A model generated the notes under the pieces. The model saw only the letters and a program-made list of their open reading frames with translations, did not search any database and was not told where the DNA came from. Made by a program: the position numbers and the translations under genes. From NCBI RefSeq assembly GCF_003254395.2, contig NC_037649.1:3505032-3569031 (forward strand): DNA of 64,000 bases, written 5' to 3'. Numbering within the stretch: position 1 is the stretch's first letter; every line of letters begins with the position of its first letter. Of this stretch, positions 38,560-50,720 are shown piece after piece. The DNA is from Apis mellifera (lineage: Eukaryota > Arthropoda > Insecta > Hymenoptera > Apidae).

Positions 38560-38805
38560 GATCTTTCCTGTAAGGAAATTTGATTTGAAAGGTTCGTCGA
38601 GTGCATATGCACTCGACTATGGAACACGAAGCCCTGGGTCATCGATTTGCTTCGCATTTTACGCGCGATAGTATGCTGAACGTGCAATGTGAATTTCGCG
38701 AGAAGATCGTATTCGAAGTTTTATATTTTTCACACAGTGCATACGAACAATTTATTGTATTTGTTCATTATTGTACACGGTGTGCGGACAAAATTTGAGA
38801 TCCAT
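38560..38805. other. GC-elevated island around a 22-bp palindrome
   Basis: Mixed-composition DNA with CpG words (CGTCGAG, TTTACGCGCG, TTTCGCGAG). Frames of 65 and 73 codons overlap but are unremarkable. The palindrome at 38596-38617 lies near its left edge. Confidence 0.45.
38596..38617. promoter_or_regulatory. Perfect 22-bp GC-balanced palindrome
   Basis: GTCGAGTGCAT is followed directly by its exact reverse complement, ATGCACTCGAC. The centre is CATATG, an E-box-form hexamer. With 50% GC in an 80% AT region, this cannot be explained by AT repetition. It could be a dimer-binding site. Confidence 0.6.
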
Positions 38806-38809
38806 CAAA

Positions 38810-38890
38810 TGTATTCTTCTTCTATCGTTGACTTTATATTGGATATTGATTTTACAATTTTCTCGATCGAATTTAATACTTTTTTTTTTT
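38810..38890. repeat. Dispersed direct repeat, copy 1 (about 75 bp)
   Basis: Core TATATTGGATATTGATTTTA followed by CAATTTTCTCGATCGAATTT and AATAC; about 45 bp match 40475-40522 with one difference. Looser similarity extends left (ATTCTTCTTCTATCGTTGA) and right (a T run). Confidence 0.85.
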
Positions 38891-40451
38891 CATTTTCATT
38901 GATGTGTATCATTTTCATTAACATTCTTTTTTATCAAATATATCATTATTACTTCAATTTTAATTTTCTAAAATATTTGAGAGATTTTAATTAAAATTTT
39001 AAAAAATTTAATATAAATACTAAATATATAATATAATTAAATATAATTTATTATCCTCTTTTTCAAATTAGAAATTAAATATTTTATACCGATACATATT
39101 TTACTTCCGAGTTATCATACTATGTATCAGTTATTCTACTTTCATACCTCAATCTAAGCTCTTTCTCTTTTTTCTTTTCTTCTTTCTCCGTTTTATAAGA
39201 TAATTTACTGCGATGTTTTTTTTTTAAAGATTGAATTTTACATATCTGCAAATATTTATTTTTCTTTTATATAGAATTATGCAATTAATTAGAGATAATA
39301 ATCTACATAAATTATTTTTATTATAATTATTTTTTGCAAGATTAAAAAGATAATTTCCGTAAATACTTGATTACAAATTTGAGATTAAAGAATTTTAGAA
39401 ATTATAATATATGTTAAAATTTTAATTTTTGAAAATAGAAAATAGAAATAGAAATATAGAAATTCTTTGAAAAAAAAAATCAATAGTAATACTAAGTTTT
39501 AAGAATTTTTCAAGAGTTTCAAAATCTCATAAATTTTCGATTTCAAGTTTCAAAAATTTAAAAATTAAATTTTGACGAAAATTTAGATTTAGATTTCGAG
39601 AAAAAATCAAAGATTCTTAAAAATTAAAAATTAAAAAATTTAAAGATTTTTTTGTAAAATATTTTTTTTATGATATTGAATACATTTACATTAACAAATT
39701 CCAAAATTTAATATAAAAAATTACAATGTTTTTTAAAAACAAACATAAAAAATTTTAACAATGATTTAACTCCATTATGAGTTGAAGAATTTTATGTGGG
39801 ATAGATGAATTTTTATAGAAAAACAATATATATGAATTGTATAAATATATGTATTACTATATAAAAAATTAGTATGTGTATATTTATATTTTTTTATCAA
39901 AAATATAATTTCATATTTAATTTTTAACAGCACTTATTTTATAATTTAAATTTTTTGTTCTAATTATTTCTATGATTTTGATATTATATAAACATTCATA
40001 TAATTTTCATAATCATAATATTTTATCTAATCATTTATTTTTTTTATGCATTATAATCTTTTTTGCTATTTATGTTGCAAATATGTCGCTATTTCTGCTT
40101 TCATTTAAATTAAAGTAGTAGTCCGACTAACCTCTTTTCATCTCATCCAACTATTCTATTTTTAAAAGTGAGATAGATCAACTTTAATTTAATTAATCTT
40201 TAGAGAACTAATACATATAATGACATAAATATGTAACAAAATATATATATATTTTTTATATAAATTCTTGTCAATATTCCATTATAATAATTTTCTCAAA
40301 AAAATAAATTTTGGTTTAAAAATTATTAGAAATGCTCTAAATTGATATATCATGAAGAAGAACTTAATATAATATATATCAAATATATTCTATATATATA
40401 ATAAAATATATAAATATAATAAATATATTCTATAAATATATATTTTCAAAT
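38891..40451. other. AT-rich block between the repeat copies
   Basis: No gene seen. The interval is A/T low complexity with many AAATTT-type words (39470-39680) and a TATA-rich patch at 40360-40450. Confidence 0.75.
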
Positions 40452-40530
40452 ATATTCTTTCTCTATTGCTGATTTTTTATATTGGATATTGATTTTACAA
40501 TTTTCTCGGTCGAATTTAATACGATTTTTT
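40452..40530. repeat. Dispersed direct repeat, copy 2
   Basis: Second copy of 38810-38890 in the same orientation about 1.64 kb downstream. It differs by CTCGGTCG instead of CTCGATCG in the core. Confidence 0.85.
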
Positions 40531-40769
40531 TTCTACTTTTTTTTTAGAAAAGATGAAACTGTAAATAAGAAGTTTTTTCATCCAAAGAAAAAAAAGAAAA
40601 ACAAAATATTTAAATGAATTTTTATTTTTGAATACAACACGTATAACTAAAGTAAATAAATAATTGTAACATCAAGACGATATTTCAAGTGTTATTTAAA
40701 TGATTCATTTATAGGGATCACCTTTCCTAAATTCATTTTATAAATAGAAAAATTATAGAAGATAAAACT

Positions 40770-41420
40770 CCCAAAATAATCATCCATCATATCTCAAACT
40801 TGAGAAAAACCAAATTGTTTCTAACTAAAAACCAAAAACCTCTGTCAAATAATCCCAAATTTTTTCTCGACTTGAATACCAATAGATCCATGACCAGGAT
40901 CAGATATTGTGCCCGTCTCGTTTGCAGCAAAAAGTCAAGCTTCTTTTTTCTGTCAGAATGAAACCGGAAGAACGTGCAGACAATCGAACGTCGTAGACGA
41001 TTCTTCGCCATTGGCGGCGAGCTCTCCCTTCAAATTTCGTCTCAGAGAAAACGACTCGTCTTTATAGCATAGACCGCTTTTTCACGTCGTTAACCCGAGG
41101 CCAACTACATCTAACTATACTGCATACGATATACAAACTGCTGCTTGCTTACATGAAGTTATTACTCGTGTACGGAGATTGGTTGCTGGCGACTCTTCGC
41201 TCACTTTCCCTTCCTTTTTATTCTTCCGATATTATAAAACGGAGATATGCTTTCTCGAGGCTTATTTCTGAGAAGTGTGCCTTGCACGATTGGCGGATGA
41301 TCTTTTCTTCGTAATTTAATTTGTTTCACATCGCACTGAATTTTAAACGGCGAGGAACACACTGTACAAATGATTTATAACGTTGTTTTATGCGCGGAGA
41401 AAAATATCTGAGGTTCTATT
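40770..41420. other. GC-elevated island with inverted CCAAT motif
   Basis: One of the larger islands. CGCCATTGGCG (41006-41016), a near-palindrome, contains ATTGG, the reverse of a CCAAT box. A minus-strand ATG at 41009-41011 opens a 74-codon frame (40787-41011) beginning MAKNRLRRSI and rich in basic residues, preceded on that strand by GC-rich DNA. This layout would suit the start of a minus-strand gene, but the sequence matches no family I know and a stop ends it after 74 codons. Equally it is an enhancer island. Confidence 0.4.
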
Positions 41421-43139
41421 AATGTAAAACGTTTAATTTTTAATTATATAAAATTAAAGTTTTCGCGTGTAAGTCGAAACATATTTTTTTTTTTTTGAAT
41501 AAATTGCAAAGTTTCACAGATATTAATTTTTTAAGAATTTAGAAATTTACTTAATTGTAATTTATTTCATTAAATTTGCTTCGATATAATTTTTGCATAA
41601 CTTAATTATAGCTTAATCATTTTCTAACCTCATTTCTTATTCTTGTTTTTAGTTTTAATAAAAATGTGAAAAAAAATTGCAATTTACTATAGTTTCTAAT
41701 TTATCATACATGATTTTTAAGTTAAATATTTAAATCTTTTCGCAATAAAAATTTGGTGAAAAGTTTAAGAATGAAAATGAAAATGAAAATTAATGAAAAT
41801 TTCGCTTAAAACTGACTGAAGGATTAATCAAAAAACATATAATTTTTTAATGAATAAAGCGAGTTATAGTTGCGAAATGTTAGAACTTTTATTTTAAAAG
41901 AATACATTTGAAAACCTCAGGAGAAATATTATAATGTAAATCAAATATTATAATGTAATATCAAATTCTAATTTTTCGAACAATTTGACAAAAATTTATT
42001 TCATTAACAATATTTTTTCGAAATGCAACATCGATATTTTTTATCGCTAATTCATATTAATATTAATAAATTTAAAAGATTAAAATAAATTTAAAAGATA
42101 GGGAATGTTAATACATTCATGGAACATCATTAGAGAATCGATTCTAAAGTTAGTTATTTCTAAAGTTCAGTTAATCAATTTTAGAGATACACTCAAAAAA
42201 TTGATTTAAAAAAAACATAATATACATAAATATCAATTAAAGTTTATTTATTAAATTAAAAGTATATTATAAACAATTGAATTCTATTGAATTCTATTAT
42301 ATTTTATAATATAAGTATTACTATAATGATAAGATTTTATAAATTTTTTTAGTAAATTTTCATATATTATCTTATTTTAAAAATTCTGATTTTAATGAAT
42401 ATAATTATATGTGCAGCAATTTCTTTTTGAAAAAACTTCTTTGAATCCATTTCAAATTAATTTTCATAATTTTTTTATCTTTTAAATGTAATTTCATTTG
42501 GATAATATGATTAAATTTAAACATTTTATATTTTAAGTTTTGCTTTATTCCGTATCATTAGAAAATTACATTTAAAAAAGTAAAATAATGCTGAAAGGGA
42601 TGAATAATAATAAAAAAACTCTAAAAAAAGAATTATTCAATACACAAAAAAAAAACTATATTATTATTCTTAGTACAATCGAATTTCTCATTTCTCATGA
42701 AAAAGCAAATCGAAGGAAAAGAATAAAATTTCCGTGAAATGTTTATTTTCAATTAAATCAAAATTAAAAATTTTTCAAATGCAAATACAAATGAAATTGA
42801 CAAATTTTCGATTGAAAACGAATGAATTGAATTGATAAATTCATTTTCATTCCACTCTAAAAAAAAAATATACAATAAAATTTTATATATATAATTTTAT
42901 ATATACAATAAAATATACAATAAAATCATTTAAATTCTTATTTTTTGAGAAAATCGAGATTAAAGATACATAGTCAAGGAATCGTAATTGGCAAATTCCT
43001 ATCAATAATTCATATCTAATTTCAAAATTAATCAATTTCAATTGTACTAACAAATTTTTCAAATTTGATTTACTTGAAAAATCAATTTCAATGAAACAAA
43101 TTTATTCCTATAAGAAATCATTCCTTAATCTCGTTGTAT
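41421..43139. other. AT-rich non-coding block
   Basis: No gene seen. AAATATTATAATGTAA is duplicated at about 41927-41960, and GAAAATGAAAAT repeats occur at about 41771-41800. Otherwise nothing distinctive. Confidence 0.75.
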
Positions 43140-44096
43140 CACAAATAACGGGATACTCTGCATTATAAAAAAAAACAGTTTCGATAGAAAAACGGTGCAA
43201 AAATTACGACGACATCCATCCACGCAACACGGTTTAATAAATTTACAATTAGATTGCTTTCATATAGCACGAATGTTTCCATTATAATTCTCTTGTTGAC
43301 ATTCCTCTGATTTGTATCAGTCATAGCTTTCGCTTAACATGATTTCGATACAACAATCAAATTAATCACGTTGCAACGATTAATCGTATTTACAATGTTT
43401 CGGATAAAATATAAAATAGAATTATTATTTGTTTTCATAACATAACTAATCGGTTAAACTTGCAGTAAACTGTATGAATATCTAAATAATTCGACATAAT
43501 CATTATTACAAATAATTAAATAATATTAAAAAGTTTCTATTCACATTCATATCTTATTTCGAATTCGCGAATCCAATCAACCAAAATCGAAATCTGAATC
43601 ATAGCAGCTCTCAGAGCTGCTAACGAAACATTTCCCTCCTCCCCTTTCCCCCAATCATCCATATTGAATATATAATTCATGTAACCAATATAATTTTGTT
43701 GAACCGAGTATTATTCATCGTTAATAACAAGCGACATCCATTTACGTTTTTGAAGAAATCATGAGAGGGGGGAGGGGATATTATTTCGTCGGAACAATCA
43801 ACAGTGCGAATAACGCACGGTATTAATGAATAAATCGATGGAAAGGAAGGGGTTAACAAATCGTGAAAAACAGAGGGCGAAACGTGGCTACATTTCATCG
43901 GTGGGAATTCGATGGCGCGTGAATCGAAAATCGCGAGAGAAGCAAGCAACGAGGGCCATTCCCGTCCCGAAGCCAACCAGGAATGTTTTCCCTTGCATTC
44001 CACGAGTTTCGTCGATCGGTCGAACGGACAAATTTAATATTGGGAATATGCGGGCCTCGACAGCGGGGACAGTGTTGGATATTATTCGAATCATTT
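43140..44096. other. GC-elevated island, two parts
   Basis: The left part (43140-43680) has moderate GC and contains the 43602-43622 palindrome. The right part (43690-44096) is richer, with G-runs at 43767-43777 (GGGGGGAGGGG) and CpG words through 43900-44050. Frames of 108 codons (minus, 43677-44003) and 131 codons (plus, 43826-44221) overlap; the latter ends by translating the adjacent TA microsatellite. Neither has a recognisable domain. Candidate regulatory DNA. Confidence 0.45.
43602..43622. repeat. Palindrome, 10-bp arms, 1-nt centre
   Basis: TAGCAGCTCT and AGAGCTGCTA flank a single C. It contains CAGCTC/GAGCTG, near-E-box halves. GC-balanced, so unlikely to be simple-repeat noise. Confidence 0.8.
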
Positions 44097-44172
44097 TATA
44101 TATATATATATATATATATATTACGAAATACATATTAAGAAATATATATATTACGAAATACATATTAAGAAA
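44097..44172. repeat. (TA)n tract with a 30-bp tandem duplication
   Basis: A TA run (44097-44121) leads into two 30-bp units (44113-44142, 44143-44172), each containing TTACGAAATACATATTAAGA. The TA tract seems to have been carried into the duplication. Confidence 0.85.
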
Positions 44173-47100
44173 TAAACTGTTAACTGTTCATCAATTCGTT
44201 CACGAAATTAAAGAACATTAGATAGAAATCTAATGTTTAATAGACGAGATGTTTGTTTTGCACGTTGTGTTAACGCATTCTAAATTGCTAAGTCTAAATT
44301 AATGTGATTCCATTCGTATTGATTCATTTCTATTTTGAATTTGTTTTCGTTTATGGAAATTATGTTATTTCTTTCTGGATGTTTATATTTTGATGTAGAT
44401 AATTATTTGCATGTAATAAATATGAGTATAGTAATTGGCAATAGGAATTCCAGAGGAAAATCGTATCTAATTTATTGCTATTGATTTTTTTCTTTGAATT
44501 TTTTTTTTAAATTTTTATAAATATAATTTTTTTTGAGTTCTATAAAACTAATAATAATAATAAAAGTTAAATTTTTGTGATTTTTGAATTTTATGTAATA
44601 TTGTTTCCAAGTTTTTTTTATATATATATTTTTTATATATTTTTCATGTATACTATAACTGTGATCAAAAAAGATTTGCTAAAATGTTTTTATATTAATC
44701 AGAGTATACTCGTGTATTTTTCAACAATCGGTATATCTCGTCAGCGAATGAGTTAAAAATCTTTTTATCTGATATTTTATCGTTATTCGATTAAAAATAG
44801 AATCGAAATGGATGATATAAAGTTCACAAATACAGATGAGCAAGTTTCATTTTTTTATCATTGCGATATGTTTTTCCTTGTTTTTCCAGATAAAAAATAA
44901 AGATAGATATATATTCGCATTTTTTCTAACAATATCGCAAAAATTATTAGAATCGAACTTAAGATTATGTAATCGCCACAGATCAAGTCGTTGATGATAA
45001 AAAATCATGCTCTTAACTGATTAAGGTTATCAAAATTCCAAAGTTAGATAATGGATGTCAGAAAAAAAAATTGTTATAAAAATTGTTATATTTATGCGAT
45101 AATTTTAATCGTTAAAATATTTTATCCAATTATTGAAAATTTGTATATCCAACAATTGAATGAATTTCAACGAGAAAGAATAGATACAAAGAAAAGTTGC
45201 GAAATTATATTTGTATTTATGTCATATATTTTCTAATGATATGATATTAAACGATTATAATCGAATAAGTAACTTGATATATGAAATTTTTAATCAAATT
45301 AATGTATCGTATAATAATGGATATAATTAGAATATATAGTTTTTCTTTAAGATTACGATACTTTTTCTTTTATAAAAAAGACGATGCACGCTATTTTATC
45401 TTTTTATGCACTGTTACAAACCTGAACATTCCCGTCTTTTATCCTCGTTACCAACTTACTAACTAAGTAAATAAGTACCCGTTTCTCTACGCATTTCTTG
45501 TCAGTCTACATGATTTCTTGTCAATCACATAAAAATTTAACTGCATTACACAGATTAAATACAATACAAAATCCAGTTAATTATTACAATAATCCTGTTG
45601 CAGAATCGGAATATTTTAGTTATCAATGAAAGTCGATATTTTGAAATTTATGAGATTATTATTGACGGTTTCTTTCTCAATTTTTTACTTGTTTTATTGA
45701 GTTATAAAAAAAAAAAAAAACAAAAGATACAATTCCTATGAATGAAATAGATAATGTGTTTTATCTTTTTAAGATCTTAACGTTTTCTTTATCATTCATG
45801 ACTAATTGCTTCCTAGAATTTAGCTTTATTGACAAACGTCCAGAACATTAATCTTATTTGCAAATTTATATTTATATTTCTTATCTAAGATGAATAAATT
45901 GGAATTAAAAATAACATAAAAAGATAACAATATTAACAAATAATAAGTTCTTCTGAAATATGTTTGTCATATAAAAAAATAAAGATAAAAATATAAAAAA
46001 ATTTATAAATGATTAATTTATATATTTTTTTTTAGAATAATATGTTATTTATTTTCATTAGAGATATCTTCATATATTATAGATAATAGCAAATTATTAC
46101 TCGAATTAGAATATGTTATTTTTGATTATTTTAAAATTTTGTACGTATGCGATGAATTTCAGGCTTGAACAGATTTTTTTCTTAAATAGAGTTAGTAAAA
46201 AGATTAATACAAAGAATAAATTTTCAGACTAATTAAGCAGAGAAAAAAATGCGTCAGTTAATTGAATAGCTATATCGTAAGTAAGTTCGAACAGTCCAGA
46301 TTAGAATTCTTTATTAGTATTCTTAAGCACAGTAATGCTTTCTTTAACGTTCAGATTTTTATCTCTTTTTTCCATCATTATTTCCATTATTTCTTGAGAA
46401 AAAAAACTTGGAATGAAATTCAACTGTACCGAATAAAATAAACTTGATAAACTAATTTTTTATTTATTCACATTTTTCTTTCTTCTTTTATTTCAAGTTA
46501 AATTCGCATAAATAAGCGTTCAAATAAGCATTTGGTTCCAATTATGAATGTTAAAATTGCACATTATTATATTTGTTTTGTAAAAAAAATTTTTACAAAA
46601 TTAAATTTGAATACAATAGATTCGAAATTCCTATAAAAAACTAAAAAAGTAATTTCAAAACTGCAAAAATATTGTTAAACAGAAATAATAAATAATGATG
46701 AAATAAATCCGAAACTTTAGTAGAACGAATATTTTAGTAGAAATTCTTTATTTATTTGAAATCAACTTTTTTATTATATTTGAAAGTTGTTTTTGCATAT
46801 AATTTTCATGATCTATAATAATCTTATATGTAATAATTATCTATGTAACAATTATCTGATTAAAAATTAAAATAAAATTATAGAAATTCTATTTATTATA
46901 TATGATTTTATTTATTTTTCTAAATTTCTTGTAAGAATTTTGTATTTTTTTAACTCTCACAATATGAATATTGTTTATGAAATATTCAATTATCTAATAT
47001 TGAAATATATATTTAGAAGTAAAGTTTCAAAATTGATTGATTCATTCTAAAATTCAAAGTTTACCATTATTAAATAATTACAAATCCTAAAACGAATCAT

Positions 47101-48243
47101 TTCTTATTTTCTTTTTTGAAATGTTTTTCATGAAATTTGACTTAAAAATCTACATTGATTTTGATCACTAAATATTTATGAAAACATTTTTAAGAATTAT
47201 TCAATAATTACTTATAAATTTTTTATATATTTTTTAATATAATAATTATTTATGTGGTAATAGTGATTAATTACTTGAATTAATAATAAGATGTGAATGT
47301 AGATATTTTTAAATGGACTATTAGAGAACGTGCATTAGTATTGATGATCTCTTGAGATCTTTGTTAAAAGACCATGTAATGGAGAAATCTTCAAACACTT
47401 GCCTAAAACAGTATAATGTCCAACTGGGAAAACTAGCTAAAAGATCTCGTTCCAGATCTCGTTTCTACTTTCTTATCCTCGATTAAATCTCGAAAAAATG
47501 TAATATGTCTTTTAAAAAATAATAAAAAAAATGACTATTCATTTAACTACAATCTCTATTAATTCACAATTTTTTATTTTTCGTGTTTTTAGTAAAATTT
47601 AAAAGTTTGAATGAAACTTAATTGCAAATTTTACTAATTAGTAATGTATTTCATATTATTATTATGTATAATTTATAAATTATGATGCATAATATTTTAT
47701 TACTTTTTATTATACTTATACTATAATATAATGTATTCTAGGAAACTCTCCGCATATATAACTAATTGAGAATGTCGGAAGTTTATTTAAAATACTTGTA
47801 TATTTATAAATAATACCGATTATTAATTAATTTAAAGAAAAAATTCTGGATAATTTTGATAATTAATGATTGACAAAATCATCCAAAAATAATTAAAAGA
47901 GAGAAAATATAAATTATTAATATTATATATTTTTTATATAATTAATAAAAATAATAATTAATAAATATTATTATTAAATATCGTTATTATTAAAATCATT
48001 AAATTTATCAATAAATCATAAAATATCGAAAATTATTATTTTAAATTAATTATTATATTAATTTAATTTTATTTTTTGGTTAGAGACTATATAATAGACA
48101 ATTTTTTAGAATATATTTTTTACCATAAAATTTAATATTGTGTAATAATCTTTTTTTTAAATTGGAATGTTTTCTATTCTTTATATAAAATAATAAATTA
48201 TTACATATATTTTCTTTCTATACTTTTTGATAAGAAATCAGAG

Positions 48244-48295
<52 letters not shown>

Positions 48296-50259
48296 TATAA
48301 GATAGATAAAAAAAAATATTTTTTGAGATATGATATATATAATATAATGTAATTATACGAAAAAATTATTACGTTTGCAACAAAAATTTATATACGAAAA
48401 TTTATCTGATATTATTGTATCATAAAATTTTGAATATATGATAAATAATATTAAAATGATTAAAAAATACAGGATTTTAATTTTAAAATAATGGAATATT
48501 TATTGAACTAAATTGACAGAATAAAACGATAAAAATACAATAATAAATAAAATCTTATTTATGTATAAAGAAATTAAAAATAATTAAAATATATCAAATT
48601 AATTTTATATAATAAAATTTTTATAAATTAAAGATCATTTTATATCATAATTATAACAAATATAACAAATCATTTTTAATACATTTTTCATGTATGTTAA
48701 ATCCTTATTCTCAATGCATTGTCACTATATTTTATTTGATGACAAAACAATGATATTCTTTATCGATTATTTGTTATTGATCGTTACTGTCAATCACAAT
48801 CAATATTATAATTATTCTATTACAATAATCCCTAATCATATTTTTCTATTTAAATCATAAATTTTAAAAAAATGCATGAAAGTGCAATGATCATTATTAT
48901 ATTATTTAAAATTAAATTAAAATTTAGAAAAAAGAAAGAATAAATACTTACGTATGAAATATTTATATCTCAATTGTAAATTATTCATAAAAGATTATTT
49001 TAAAAATATTCAACATTTTTCCCTATATATATTTTGTGTATTTATAGTATTAATAATAATAGTATTAATAATAATTGCAATCAAATAGCTAGATTTACAT
49101 TTAGAATTGAATAAATATTTAAAATTGCTTTTTTTTGTTTGATATATTCTCTTTTTATTTTTATTATTTTTATTTATTTATTTGGATAAATAATTTATTT
49201 TCAAATTAAATTCAAATTATCGATATAATTAAATAATTAAAATTATTAATAATTATAAATAATTAATTATTATATATATTATTATACATATGTTTTTATA
49301 TTCATACATATATATTTATGTAACTTATTTAACTTATTTATTATCAAATATTTATAGATATTTACATCTATTATTATTTTAAATACAGGATATTTATAAA
49401 TATAAACGGTGAGCCCTCTTTTTTTATAAAGAAAAAGATCCGCTAATCTATGTTATTTGAGGATCAATTTATTTATATCTTAACCTTTTATAATACAATT
49501 CTTTTATATCTAAAATAAAATTATTCAATAATAAAATCTATATAAAATTAATATAAAATAAGAAAAGAATTAGTGAAATCACATAAAATTTTAAATAAAA
49601 TTATTTGAACTTTTTTAAAATCATGTTTTAAAATCTTGTGAGTGCTAGTAAATTTATCAAAAAAAAAAAAAACAATAATAATAATAATAATAATTAAAAT
49701 AAAACTTATAAAATACATATAGGATATTACGCATATTTGTAGATTATCTTTGAAGATAATTTTAGAAATTAAAACAAACACAAAAGTTTGTAAACAAAAA
49801 TACAGTTTGTGTTGCACGAAATGGAAATTGAGATAATCATATGACTCTCACTTCTAATATAATCGTCTAATATAAACTTAAATTACTTACTTACTACATT
49901 GTGAATTCTTATCTAAAATTAAATTTTTATGAATAAAATTAAAGAAATGAAACTTAAAACAATATTTGCTTTAGTTTACAAATATCATAATAAGTGCTAT
50001 ATTTTAAATATTTTGTATCTTTTTCATATCACATATATTCCTTAAACTTTTGTACATTCAAATTATTCATACATAAAATATATAAAAACTGCAATTTTCT
50101 TATATTTATATATAACTTATAATAATAAATAAACTAAAATTTTTTCTGATTTTATTTTATACGATATTTTTTTTAGATATTTAACATATTACTTTTATTT
50201 TCTATTTTAAAATTTTTATTTTCATCTATTATTCTATCTATAACTCGTTTGAACTTTCT
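44173..50259. other. AT-rich non-coding block
   Basis: No gene seen in about 6 kb. A mild island at 47310-47480 contains GATCTCTTGAGATC (47346-47359) and repeated AGATCT/AGATCTCG words. The (AT)n tract at 48245-48293 is listed separately. ORFs of 60-90 codons here are F/I/Y/K/N-rich and uninformative. Confidence 0.75.
48245..48293. repeat. (TA)n microsatellite, 49 bp
   Basis: Perfect alternating TA between CAGAGT and CTTATAAG. Confidence 0.95.
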
Positions 50260-50720
50260 TGACTCATCGTCATAAATTAGAATTATCATAAATTAATTTC
50301 GAATCCAATTAGAGCCTATCTCTGCCGAATTTATTAGTGATCACAACCCAGTGAGATGTGCGGCCCCTCTCCATCCAATATCATCGAAGAATCGATGATG
50401 AAGCACATACAATATATGCATGTATTCGAGAGAATAAGCACGTCTCGATACGCGTCCGTCATCGAGGCATGCAGGTTATTGACATTGAAGGAAGTGAATC
50501 GATAGTTGGAGAGCGCCTCGATGTCTAGTCACGGAAGTAGAATACTGATTGCTGGCATAAAGCTCATTGCGCCATTGCTGCACGATCTGCTTAAATATAG
50601 TAGAGTGACTCAAAGAGAGAAGAGAAGGAAAACTTGCATTAGAGTTGCTCTTCCACTGTTCTGTCGAAAAGACAGAATTCAGTCAAAGGTGGTTTAAATA
50701 ACGAAAATTTCGAAATGGTC
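50260..50720. other. GC-elevated island
   Basis: CpG-containing sequence with ATCGAT/ATCGAGG words repeated (about 50383-50399, 50462, 50499). The short inverted pair ATCATCG / CGATGAT lies near 50381-50400. A 63-codon frame (50506-50697) starts at TTG; from its internal ATG it would be 58 codons. No domain recognised. Candidate regulatory element. Confidence 0.45.

Noticed and set aside
43826..44221. 131-codon plus-strand ATG frame
   Set aside because: Its C-terminal part translates a TA microsatellite and the 30-bp tandem duplication. The rest has no recognisable family, and a 108-codon antisense frame overlaps.
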